Positions 11,931-20,730 of a DNA stretch of 64,000 bases are shown in pieces. The notes under the pieces are model-generated. The model was given only the letters and a program-made list of their open reading frames with translations. It did no database searches and was not told the DNA's origin. Numbering within the stretch: the stretch's first letter is position 1; every line of letters starts with the position of its first letter. This DNA is from Nageia nagi (taxonomy: Eukaryota; Pinophyta), in assembly GCA_050084985.1 (NCBI GenBank), contig JBITNC010000001.1:163494001-163558000 (forward strand), written 5' to 3'. The translations under genes and the position numbers were made by a program.

Positions 11931-12385
11931 GCTAGATAAATATTAATGGATGAGTAAAGAGAAGTTGGTGAGCAGCCAAGTGGCTGAGAACAGCCCTGGC
12001 GGAGGTCATGCAAAAAAACCTTTGCGAAGCTGATGAGGGGTTCTCAGAAGGCGCAGACCAAAGTGGGAGCCGCGCAAAGTGGAGGCTACAGAAAGGGCGA
12101 GGTGAGGCCATGAGGAGGGAGACAGAGTGGCAGAGAGGAGAGGAGAAGAGGAAGCTGAGAGGTTAGGGTCAGCGCAGAGGGGTTCTACATGAATAGACCA
12201 GTCAACTCAAGAAAGTGTGATAAGAGAGCAACGTCGAGGGAGTAGACAGAGGGCGTTGGTCGAGAAAACACAAGGCGTAATGGAGGAGGATAGGTTGCAC
12301 AAGAAGAAGGGGTCGGGAAAACCTCTGAGGAGGCCGCATTTGGTGTTGACTCGCTGCAAGAGATCACATCTGTAGCAGGCCCCCC
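11930..12385. other. GC-rich island inside copia-1 leader
   Basis: About 450 bp with far more G+C than anything around it, several CpG sites and a strongly purine-rich plus strand. It ends abruptly in poly-C/poly-T. It was not seen in the second family member. No reading frame matches a family I know. It may be a captured host promoter or UTR, or an older nested insertion. Confidence 0.55.
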
Positions 12386-12464
12386 CTTTCTTTCTTTTTT
12401 CTCTTTTTGTTTTTTTAAAGAACATAAGGTTTTTTTTTAAATTATTCACAATAATTTGCAGAGT

Positions 12465-12469
<5 letters not shown>

Positions 12470-12497
<28 letters not shown>
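12470..12497. repeat. (TA)n microsatellite
   Basis: About 14 uninterrupted TA units in the leader of copia-1. Confidence 0.95.
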
Positions 12498-13067
12498 CAA
12501 ATCTATTGAAAGGGTTCCAATGAAAGATTTGGATAACATGAAAAAATAGATTTTTGTTTATATTTTTCTCTTTTAATTTTGAAATACAAGTATCTTTTTG
12601 TTAGAAAAAATATTTCTCCTATTTTTTTTAATTTAATATAAGACATTTTGAAATATATTAAAAAAATACTCTATAACATTTTAAATTTCAATATTCTCCC
12701 CATTTTTTTGAGCTTAGTAAGAAAAAAATTCTAAAAGAAATAGAGTATTAATTTTTTTTTTTTTAAAGCAACTTTTTGTTTACTAACCCCTACTTTTTAT
12801 TAAAAAAATTAGCAATATACTAAGAAATTTAAAAAAAAAATTGCTACTAAAAGGGTTGGTAAAAAAAATGCAAATTGCATTATTTTAATCATAAAAATGT
12901 ACTAACATATCACACAAACTATGTTAGTATCACAATGAAATAATAAAAAAAAATCAAGGAGGAAGGAATTTATACTTTTTCTTGTATTTGTCTCAAATAA
13001 GAAAAGTAAACCTCAAAAGAAGAAGAATGAAGAATCTTCAAAATGTTGAAGAAGAGCTTCCACACTA

Positions 13068-13079
13068 ACTCTGATAACA
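13068..13079 (-). other. copia-1 primer-binding site
   Basis: The minus strand reads TGTTATCAGAGT two to three bases after the 5' LTR end. This matches the plant copia site complementary to initiator tRNA-Met (TGGTATCAGAGC) except for one or two changes. Confidence 0.8.
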
Positions 13080-13081
13080 AA

Positions 13082-13579
13082 TGAAAGATTTGAATTAAAA
13101 AGAACACAATCTTAAACTACTAAGATCACATGAAAGCTCATACTAACATCAAGATAACTCAAGAAGACAATCTCACAAAGTGACACAAGATGCAAATGGT
13201 TCCTCCAACTAGGAGTACATCTACTAACTAGATTTCATTTCATTCACAAACATGAATTTCTTACAATTCTTCTAACTTATCTCTTAAACACTATTCTATA
13301 ACATAGCTTTACTCCACAAATTGGTGTATGATCCAAAGAGGGAGCTTTCTATTTATAGGCCAAAATCTTTCTTTGAATCACCCTTTCACCCAATGTACAA
13401 AAGCATGTCATGCAAATCCTTTTACTCAAGGGGCATGCTCATGACATGGAGTGTAGAACAAGAAACATTATCATATCCACTTAAATACTTAAGGTATCAA
13501 ATGATACCTTTAAGTGTAAGTAAACTTACATAGAAGATTATTACAAAACCTTTACAATAATGCATTATACAATCCAACA
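13082..13579 (-). repeat. copia-1 5' LTR
   Basis: 498 bp, TG...CA ends on the minus strand, ~90% identical by eye to the other LTR. The TATA box CTATAAATAG lies at 13349-13358 on the minus strand, and the U3 palindrome at about 13479-13519. In this orientation it is the element's promoter. The primer-binding site follows directly at lower coordinates. Confidence 0.95.
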
Positions 13580-13584
13580 TTGGA
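13580..13584. repeat. Target-site duplication TTGGA, right copy
   Basis: This is the partner of the copy at 3193-3197, immediately outside the 5' LTR. Confidence 0.9.
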
Positions 13585-14031
13585 CACACCCCAAATAGGT
13601 GATGCCAGAGGTAGAGTGTTGTCTAATGCAAGGTGAAATTCTACGGGTCGTGTTGATGGGGGATTTCGCTCCTCAAATTTATCATCTTCAGTATTAAAGG
13701 TTGAAATTGATAAGGATGAATTTGACTTTGATTTCCAAAAGCAAGAAAAACATACACTTATCTGTAAAATAAGAGGAAGAAGACCTAGCCTGAAAGACCT
13801 TGAAGCTTTTGTCAAAAAGAAGTGGTCCAAAACATGTTGGGTAACCCTACTGCCCAATAATTTTTTCTTTGTATTTTTGAGGATTTGATCAGTAGGAGGT
13901 TTTTGTGGAAGCATGAATGGTTATTTGGTCAAAGAGGGATTTATATTCGAAAATGGACTACATGTTTCAACCCTCTATCTAAAAGAATAGATTATCATCT
14001 GGTTTGAATTAATCTTTATACTCTTCCAATA

Positions 14032-14036
14032 GAATT
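14032..14036. repeat. Target-site duplication GAATT of the solo LTR, left copy
   Basis: GAATT here equals GAATT at 14485-14489. Excising the LTR plus one copy restores the in-frame LINE codons for E-F-W. Confidence 0.9.
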
Positions 14037-14484
14037 TGTAATGTAATATTGAGTAATATTTCTCCTTAATGTAAATTCACTTAATACTTAAAGTATCATT
14101 AGATACCTTAAAGTATTAAGGGACTAAAAATAGGAGAGGGATTAAGAATAGGTAAAGGATTAAAAATAGAAAAGGGATTAATTATAGAGTGGGTTTCTTC
14201 TTATAAAAAGAGAAGAACCCTCCCCTCTCATTTTACACAATGGTAATGCAAGCTTTGCTATAGGTTTAGAGTATGAGAGAGAGAGAAGAGATTTTGTAAG
14301 AGAGGTCTTTGAGAATAAGAAGATCTTAGTTAGTGGATGTACTCCCACTGAGGGAGTAACCATTTTATATCTTAAATTATTTGTGAGATTGGCTTGAGTT
14401 ATTGTGTTATAGTGTTGTTGTTGAAATTGCCTTCTTGAGATCTTGGTAGAGTAGAAGTTAATTGAGAAAGGGTTAATTTCTTCA
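14037..14484 (+). repeat. Solo LTR, relative of the copia-1 family
   Basis: 448 bp beginning TGTAATG and ending TTCTTCA, flanked by an exact GAATT duplication (14032-14036 and 14485-14489). It resembles a reverse-complemented copia-1 LTR in layout: U3 palindrome (14080-14120), TATA box (TATAAAAAG, 14202-14210) and a late phrase close to TTAGTGGATGTACTCC, but most of the sequence has diverged. No internal region remains, so it is the product of LTR-LTR recombination. It splits the LINE ORF1 in the middle of the phrase LPIEF-W. Confidence 0.9.
14080..14210 (+). promoter_or_regulatory. Solo LTR promoter region: palindrome and TATA box
   Basis: 14080-14120 is a near-perfect inverted repeat (arms of CTTAATACTTAAAGTATC and its complement around a short loop). 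14202-14210 is TATAAAAAG, itself framed by gggtttcttct on the left and agaagaaccc on the right, which are nearly complementary. Whether it drives transcription is not visible. Confidence 0.6.
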
Positions 14485-14489
14485 GAATT
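14485..14489. repeat. Target-site duplication GAATT of the solo LTR, right copy
   Basis: Partner of the copy at 14032-14036. Confidence 0.9.
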
Positions 14490-15415
14490 TTGGGGGGAGA
14501 AAATTTTTCTCAATTTTGGCAATTCTTTAGGATCTTATATGGATGAATTCACTGAGGATAATTTGAAGAGCAGGAGAAACATGAGCAAAGCAAGATTGGC
14601 CATTCTAATGTTTGAAGATGAACCATGCCCACAATCCATCACTCTTTCTTCTTGGAAAGGTGAGTGGATCCACAAAATCAAATATGAAAACTTTTCATTC
14701 AGGTGTTATGGATGTCAACAAGGTCATAAAAAGGAGTGCCTAGCCAGGAAAGCTAATATCAAAACTCCTAAAAATATAGTGGTCGAGAAGGAGATGCAAG
14801 CTCCAAAAATAAACGCAAAGGTGTATGTGCACAATAGGCGTTAGACTCTCTGAGTTTTGATGCTCAGATTGAAGGTGCAAGATCTCAACCTTTGTTAGAT
14901 ACCAAGGATGGCAATCCTAAGGACTTTGGTGTGTCTCCTCTTTCAAAGAATCAAAGCCAAGGTGAGTCAAGTCCCAACCAAAGTTCAATTGTCTCAATGG
15001 TGAACAAGTCGGCTTCCTCCATGAGAAATGCAAGATCTCTTGTTACCAATAACATAGATGCAAATTATGTAGCTATACCAGAAGACATGGAGAATGCAAC
15101 ATATAGATACTACTTGCGAAGTTTGAAGTGTAAGAATGCATTTTCAGATCTAGCAAAATTATCAAAAGGATAACATAAAAGATGGTAGCTGTAGTAGTGT
15201 TGTTATGACTGCTACAGTAACTGTACCAAGCAAAATCTAAGAAAGTCGAAACAGTTCCCGTAGTGTTAGGAATTAGATTGGAGAATCTCACAATGGTTTT
15301 TTTTTTGTCTCTCATGATCTTGTATTGAATATCTTTCTATGTAAGTAAGGTTTTGGGGCCATGTTTTTTGAAAAAACCCGCTAATTATTTACCCTTACCA
15401 AAAAAAAATCAAATA

Positions 15416-16490
15416 CTGGCAAATAATGAATGGTAAGGTTTCAATGCAAGACATAGAATACAATACACAAGTAAGGAATAATAGAGAGGGTATTTATGGA
15501 AAACTTTTCTAATATTGTACATTTTTGTTGTGGATATTAGGGAGCACCTCATCTTGCATCAATAGTGGTGGCAAATGAATGGAATAGGCTTTATACAAGG
15601 GAGCTTGCAGCTTTTCTAGCCCCATGGCTTTGAGCATCTAACTTCTAGCCTGGAACAAATTTGATGCATAAATTACCACTTATTGCAATGAGCATTCCTT
15701 GAATAGCATATTTATCACCACTCACATATATCTTAACAATTTGTATCACAATAATATATAATATTTATTTTTTGCATGAATTAAATGATCCTATCAAAAT
15801 TATGAATTAAAGGATGATTTCATAATCATCCTTTTCATAAGAGAGAAGAAAGAACCACAAAATAAGATATAAGAAATTGCAATCTCAAACAACTAGAAAC
15901 TAATACTCTATTCCCTTGAAACCCATCATGTGAAAAACTTGCTACATATCATCAACTTTGCCTAGCCTAAATAGACATTCTATAATAAAGCATTCATGAG
16001 GGGCATAAGCTTTTGAAGCCAATCCATGCCAGTTTCCATGGTAAGGTCCTCAAACTTAAAATTTACTGTTGTCCCACTAAAAACCCTTTAAAATGATAAA
16101 GTGAACCCCGTTAATTCACCCAATCTCAATGTTTACAATATCATCAACACTGCTCACAAAACACCTCATCAATAGTTGCAAATATATGAATAACAGATGC
16201 AACCTAATTGTTACATGATTAACATATACAGATATGCATGCTTTCATAGTCTATCAAACTAACCTATGAATACATGTTTCTAGTTATCAAGGTCTATAAA
16301 ACTCTAAATTTGGCCAGAAAACTATTTGAGGCACTCTAAACAATACCAAACATAGATCTTAAGATGATAAAGACATCAAATTAGGGATATCAACTAACTC
16401 CACAAGAACAAGCTCCAAATCATGACGAAGATAATACAAGTGAAAACATATCAAAATAAAGTAAAAGAATAAATTTATGTCAATAGTGTT
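15416..16490. other. No gene recognised
   Basis: AT-rich, no conserved frame. I looked on the minus strand for the next hexokinase exon expected downstream of the one at 16.5 kb (the LGGTNFR phosphate-binding motif) and did not find it. Confidence 0.6.
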
Positions 16491-16498
16491 AGGCTTAC

Positions 16499-16663
16499 TC
16501 AATGGGAAGAGTGTCCACAAAGGTGAGCAACATCCTAATCTTATTGGCCCCCTTGGAGGCCAACCCAGCGTGCATCTCAACTGCCATGGCATCCACAAGT
16601 TGTCTCAACCTCTACAAATGAGTCAAACATCCCTCCTCAAAATCTCTCAAAGAAACATATCTT
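16499..16663 (-). pseudogene. Hexokinase, single orphan exon
   Basis: The minus strand reads LRDFEEGC, then RLRQLVDAMAVEMHAGLAS, then KIRMLLTFVDTLP, the conserved N-terminal segment of plant hexokinases before the ATP- and glucose-binding core. It ends at a canonical donor (GTAAGC, G at 16498) at the same place where the first exon ends in plant hexokinase genes as I remember them, and starts after an acceptor-like TGCAG (ending 16664). One stop codon (where families have a residue before RLRQ) kills it, and no catalytic exon follows within about 1 kb. It is either a pseudogene remnant or a captured exon. Hexokinase phosphorylates glucose and also senses sugar in plants. Confidence 0.8.
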
Positions 16664-17189
16664 CTGCATAATCAAATAAATATAATAAATAACAAATAAC
16701 CAAAATAACTCTCACCAAATGAGTCGTTGCCAATTTTGCATCATGTTGAACTTGTTACTTATGCAAGCCTTCATGTTGCAGGATCTACGAATATTCCTCA
16801 AATCCTAAACTAATACTAAAATTCTCGAAATCCCAAGTGCAACCACACCAATCTGAGGATTCAATATAAATCCAATCTCAAACAATGCTGCAAGATTGCT
16901 TTCCTTTCAATGCCCTAACACAAGGGTGCTCAAGGGTGGGGATGGTGTAACCACCAAAAGATGGCCCACCCTTGTTAGTATTATTTCCCTTGTGAGAGGA
17001 GGCTACAGCCCATCCATCATCATTCTCTTGGAAATTTGCTATTCTCTATCCCCTAAAAAAAACACACACTCACAAGAAGCAAACCTTTGCAGTAACAAAC
17101 ATGGACTACCAAGTTAAAACAACAATGTTAATATCCTTTATACAAATTCAACAATAAATCCCACTATAAACAATATCTTTAAAAGCATC

Positions 17190-17460
17190 ACACAAGGTCT
17201 TGGTTATTTCTTACCTCTCAGGTCTCGAGTCTCGAATAAACCAAATCAGCACCCTCTTTCGCCAAAGTAGAAATTTACTTTGATAGTTTGTAATAAAACA
17301 TTAGGACCCTCTGAATACCCTTTGTAAAGGGAAAGGAAAATCCTTTAGATCACTACTAAAGATTTAGTCATTTCTTACATCTCAAGTCTTACGTTCGAAT
17401 CGTCCTCTTTATTTACCGCAAATATTTGTAACAAGGCATTGCTCACACATGGATTTAAAT
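17190..17460. repeat. Two diverged copies of a ~165-bp unit with B-box-like phrases
   Basis: 17195-17340 and 17365-17470 share the phrases ttatttcttac, ctctcaggtct/atctcaagtct and ataccct in the same order. The second holds GTTCGAATCGTCC, close to the RNA polymerase III B box found in SINEs and tRNA genes. No clear A box or tail was seen. SINE origin is a guess. Confidence 0.35.
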
Positions 17461-17589
17461 ACCCTCATATAAGAAAAATACCCAAAAAAGAGATCAAATA
17501 AAGAATATTAACGACATTTCTTTCTTCCATATACTGTCCTCTTTTCCCTATGGTTCAAATGTCTCAAAGTCCTCAAAAAATAAGGGCAT

Positions 17590-18200
17590 CAAGAATTATT
17601 CACGCAATCACGTTCACTTTTTAAAGCCACAACCGCCTCCCGTAAATTTCTACAAAGATAAATACAGCAGCGAGTCGTAAAGCTCGTAGATTCCTCTATA
17701 GTGAAATCTCTTTGACATAAGAGAATCGATCTCGACCATAATGCTACAATTCACTAGTTCTGAAATATCCATACCTTTCACGCAATTCAATGTGATGGAA
17801 TTTCTTGATAGAGAAGCGATTGGTCATGGGATTGTGACAAACAAAATTTCTGAAGCCCAGTAACTTGAAATTTGATCATACCGCTGGTTGTCATCAATCT
17901 CGAGCACCACAGACCAGGCCATCATGTTTTCAAGATCCTAAGGCTCCCGTTTGGCAAAATCCTACAAGAAATCATGAATATTGTCCCAAAATGAGCCATC
18001 TAAATTCGCAAGGCATCTCGGTTATACGTCGTTTATATGGTAACTACCTTGTGGCGACTTTACTGTGACACACCATGGCCATGTGTCCTCAATACAACTG
18101 GCACAATAAATCAAGGGCTCAACTTCATTTCATCATCTATCATGGTATAAGGGCCATCAACAACCGTGGATCCAAATTTTGGCTCCTCATTCTTCAAAGA
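17590..18200. other. CpG-richer unexplained stretch
   Basis: G+C and CpG are clearly higher than around it, as in host exons or promoters. On the minus strand about 18200-18100 gives a short open frame rich in acidic residues, and 17930-17830 a 33-codon ORF starting MMAWSVVLEIDDN. I do not recognise either. It could be remains of another captured gene or an old gene end. Confidence 0.4.
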
Positions 18201-20490
18201 GGACACCTATGACATAATAAATAATGTGATTAATTTATGTAAAAACTATTATATAGCTTAAAATAAGATGTTAAATGAAGCTTATAAATTGAAACTTGAA
18301 AGCAAATAATTTATTACTTAGAATTATTTGAAGTATCATAATATGTTTTTTTTTAATTATTAATCATAAAACTTGAAAATAATAAATTAAATGTACTATA
18401 CTATGAATAGAAACTGTAGATTCTACATAGTATGCGATAAAGATAAAGTTGTAGTCAGCACTCAAATGAATAAAGATTTTAAATTAAGAGTTTTTGTGAC
18501 ATTATTTTTAAAAAAGATAGAAGCAACTTTATATGATTATGTCAAATCCTATGAATGAGCTTAAAAAAAAAATTGAGTGTTTATCTCCTAATACAACATC
18601 TTTAAGCTTAGAGTCACGACTGAAGGGCATCCACATCATCAAAATCCGTCGAGAGCACAATCCCCACCTCATCCACACCTACCGTTACTTGATAGGATTT
18701 TTGATATGTTTCAACAAGTAAGGACAAAGAGTTTTGAACTATCCACCTCTCCAACTCCTATACCCATCAATTCATTACAAAAAAAAATCAGTCCAAACTT
18801 ATTCTATTACTATAAATCAATATTCAAAAAAAAATGAAAAATACTAAAGAATGTGAAACCCCCATCAAATCAGCAATAGTAATACAAGAGTATTTTTTAA
18901 TTGATTTGATCCACCCACCAGGTGATTATTTAAAACACATAATCTTAAGATATAAACAACTTTTTCTTCCTTTTGTTAATGTTTATCAATCATTTGAAAA
19001 CTTCACAAACTTATGCAATTTCATCTTTTCACCATTGATCCAAATTTAGCCCATCAAACTTCTCACTCATTCTTTAAGTACCATTATGATTTTAATATTG
19101 AATGACAATAAAGATACCTGTATGTAACACATTGAGATATCTAGAGTATTTGATTTACAAGAAACTGCGCAACTCAGACAGGCCTTTGATTCCATCCAAG
19201 CATGCACAACTTTTCATTTATTTTCTTTTAACAATCTCTTAGTTGAATTCTTTAATTGTGTATAGGCCAGCTTGCAATTATAATATATTTGAAGTCATTT
19301 TCTTTAAATAATTATTCATATGGTACTTCAAGAGAATGCAGAAAATCTGATCTTAATTACTTTACAATCGTATTTTGAAATTAACTCATATGTGATGTTT
19401 TCTACAATTACGTTTTTCCCTTCAAAATTAATTATGTTACTTTTGTTGAAATTGATGATTTATTTAATCTGCTGCTCGTGAATCCTTTATTTGACCACAT
19501 TTAATTCCAGGTCTCCTATTTATTTTCTTATTCGAATTTGAAATTCTGATAGGAGATAATTGAATAATATGGTCTTTACCATTTACATTTATTTGAGATA
19601 TGGGAAAGTAACAAGGAAGTTAACTCTATGAAAACACAAAGGGCAGAAACACTTTGAAACTTATTTCATAGATCATTGCAAATTTTAAATGCAAGAAAAA
19701 TGCAGCTTCACTTCACAATAGAGTAGACTATTCCACTTAACAATTTGGGTGGATGGAAACAACTACTCTATTGCTTATAATAATTAAGACTTTATCTCCT
19801 GCTTAACATTATAAAATTGGATATGCACTACTGCAAAGTTGAAGGGCGCAACGAAATGCCATGACTACCAATACCTGTCATATTGAGTCGAGGATAATGC
19901 CAATGTGAAATATAGAATTAATAAGCAGATGTAGTTATATAATGCATGAAATGGCTATTCAACAAGAATGTTTTTCTTTCTGGTGTGATCATGAGTTATG
20001 GATGGATGAAATTGTAAACTCTGGAGTACTCTTGAGAAAGATAGCTAAATGACAAATTCAAAAGAGAAAAAAAAAACAAATTTTTAATACTACTTTGTTC
20101 TGAAAATATATTTCTATCATTTGGTATAACAATCTAGCAGAGTAATTATAACTATGTCCCAACATTAGACTTTGTCATGGAAACTAGAAAAGAAAGAAAT
20201 TTCCCTCAACAATAGGCAAAAATTGCCCTCAACTAATTTCCCTAGAAATCCTACCAAAAATTAAGAAATACAGAAGACTATGCATACCGTTTAACCTACG
20301 CTATATATAAAGTCAACCGTTTCACAGGATGGTTTTGAGTCTTTGACATCAAAATAGATTCACCAATTGAAGAATCATGCAAACTACATATATAGGACAA
20401 ACATACCCATACACTATGCAAGAATTGTCTTTACTCAATTAACCCTTGTCAATGCACAAAACAATTATTCTCTTTGATGAAGAAGTCGCT
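18200..20490. other. Downstream flank of the YOS1-like gene
   Basis: No conserved frame on either strand. The portion next to 20497 must include the 3' UTR and poly(A) site of the gene, but no signal stands out among many A/T runs. Confidence 0.5.
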
Positions 20491-20496
20491 ATTCAT

Positions 20497-20730
20497 CTAG
20501 CCAGAAACAAGCATGATCACAATTGTGACAGCATTTAAAGCTATCAAAGGCATCCTTAAGTATTGGGTAGCATAAATAAGCCCAATAGCCTGTGCTTTTA
20601 ATGACTTTCCTCTATTTCCTGAAACTTCAGAAAAGCTCCAACCCTTTGGAGCCAGAAATCGATCTTCATTCAGGATGGCTAGGGCATTTGCAAGAAGTAA
20701 ACAACCTTCCAATAATGTCCAAAGACCCAT
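20497..20730 (-). CDS. YOS1 / IER3IP1-like ER-Golgi transport protein
   Basis: A 77-residue intact frame starting MGLWTLLEGCLLLANALAIL and ending MLVSG, TAG stop at 20497-20499. The phrases LLLANALAILNEDRFL, GWSFSEVSGN and IGLIYATQYLR are the hallmarks of the Yos1-like family, and the length is typical (about 75-85 residues). Two membrane segments are visible: residues ~4-20 and ~56-74. In yeast and animals this small membrane protein works with Yip1/Yif1 on COPII vesicles moving from ER to Golgi. An upstream in-frame extension to 20838 is rejected because a strong acceptor (TTTAATGCAG) ends 4 nt before the ATG, so the coding exon starts GAG-ATG. No stops or odd residues: very likely functional, and the only such gene in the window. 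Confidence 0.93.
   Translation of the reverse strand: MGLWTLLEGCLLLANALAILNEDRFLAPKGWSFSEVSGNRGKSLKAQAIGLIYATQYLRMPLIALNAVTIVIMLVSG

Larger units (their letters stand above)
3198..13579 (-). mobile_element. Complete Ty1/copia retrotransposon with internal triplication (copia-1)
   Basis: Two ~498-bp LTRs (3198-3694 and 13082-13579) bound the element, each with TG...CA ends, flanked by an exact 5-bp target duplication TTGGA. The minus-strand order is 5' LTR, tRNA-iMet-type primer site, a ~2.8-kb leader, gag, protease, GAG-pre-integrase, integrase, reverse transcriptase, RNase H, polypurine tract, 3' LTR: the copia order. All coding parts are full of stops and frameshifts. The length of 10,382 bp includes two extra tandem copies of a 1.1-kb gag-protease segment; without them it would be ~8.2 kb. 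The LTRs differ at roughly one site in ten by eye, so the insertion is old. It sits inside a LINE ORF1. Confidence 0.95.
13640..14844 (+). pseudogene. LINE ORF1: DUF4283 domain and zinc knuckle, split by solo LTR
   Basis: The plus-strand frame reads CKIRGRRPSLKDLEAFVKKKW, then FLRI, GGFLWKHEW, IYIRKWT and LPIEF, the usual order of a DUF4283 nucleic-acid-binding domain in plant LINE ORF1. It stops at 14036 at the solo LTR and resumes in frame after 14484 as EFWGEKIFLNFGNSLGSYMD. A zinc knuckle follows at about 14698-14751 (FRCYGCQQGHKKEC: C-x2-C-x3-H-x3-C). The frame goes on to about 15170 with a low-complexity polar tail and one stop near 14842. At least two further stops (around 13890 and in the WINLYTLPIEF phrase) show it is dead. 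Function in the family is binding of LINE RNA. Confidence 0.7.
2960..15415 (+). mobile_element. LINE-type element with only ORF1, interrupted twice
   Basis: Three pieces (about 2960-3197, 13585-14036 and 14490-15415) join into one decayed open frame once the copia element and the solo LTR are taken out at their target duplications. The frame carries a DUF4283-like domain and a CCHC-type knuckle, typical of plant L1-like ORF1 proteins. The element ends near 15,395-15,410 with a short A-run after a pyrimidine-rich phrase, as LINE tails do. No ORF2 (endonuclease or reverse transcriptase) lies between ORF1 and the tail, so this is an internally deleted copy. The left end is approximate and no target duplication was found for the LINE itself. 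Confidence 0.65.

Noticed and set aside
12207-12539. Minus-strand ORF with Cys- and Leu-rich product
   Set aside because: It runs through a TA microsatellite and the GC island; no known family, and the open frame follows from low stop density in GC-rich DNA.
13552-13914. 120-codon minus-strand ORF
   Set aside because: Antisense of the LINE ORF1 DUF4283 region, which has clear family motifs on the plus strand.
14178-14522. 114-codon minus-strand ORF
   Set aside because: Antisense of the solo LTR.
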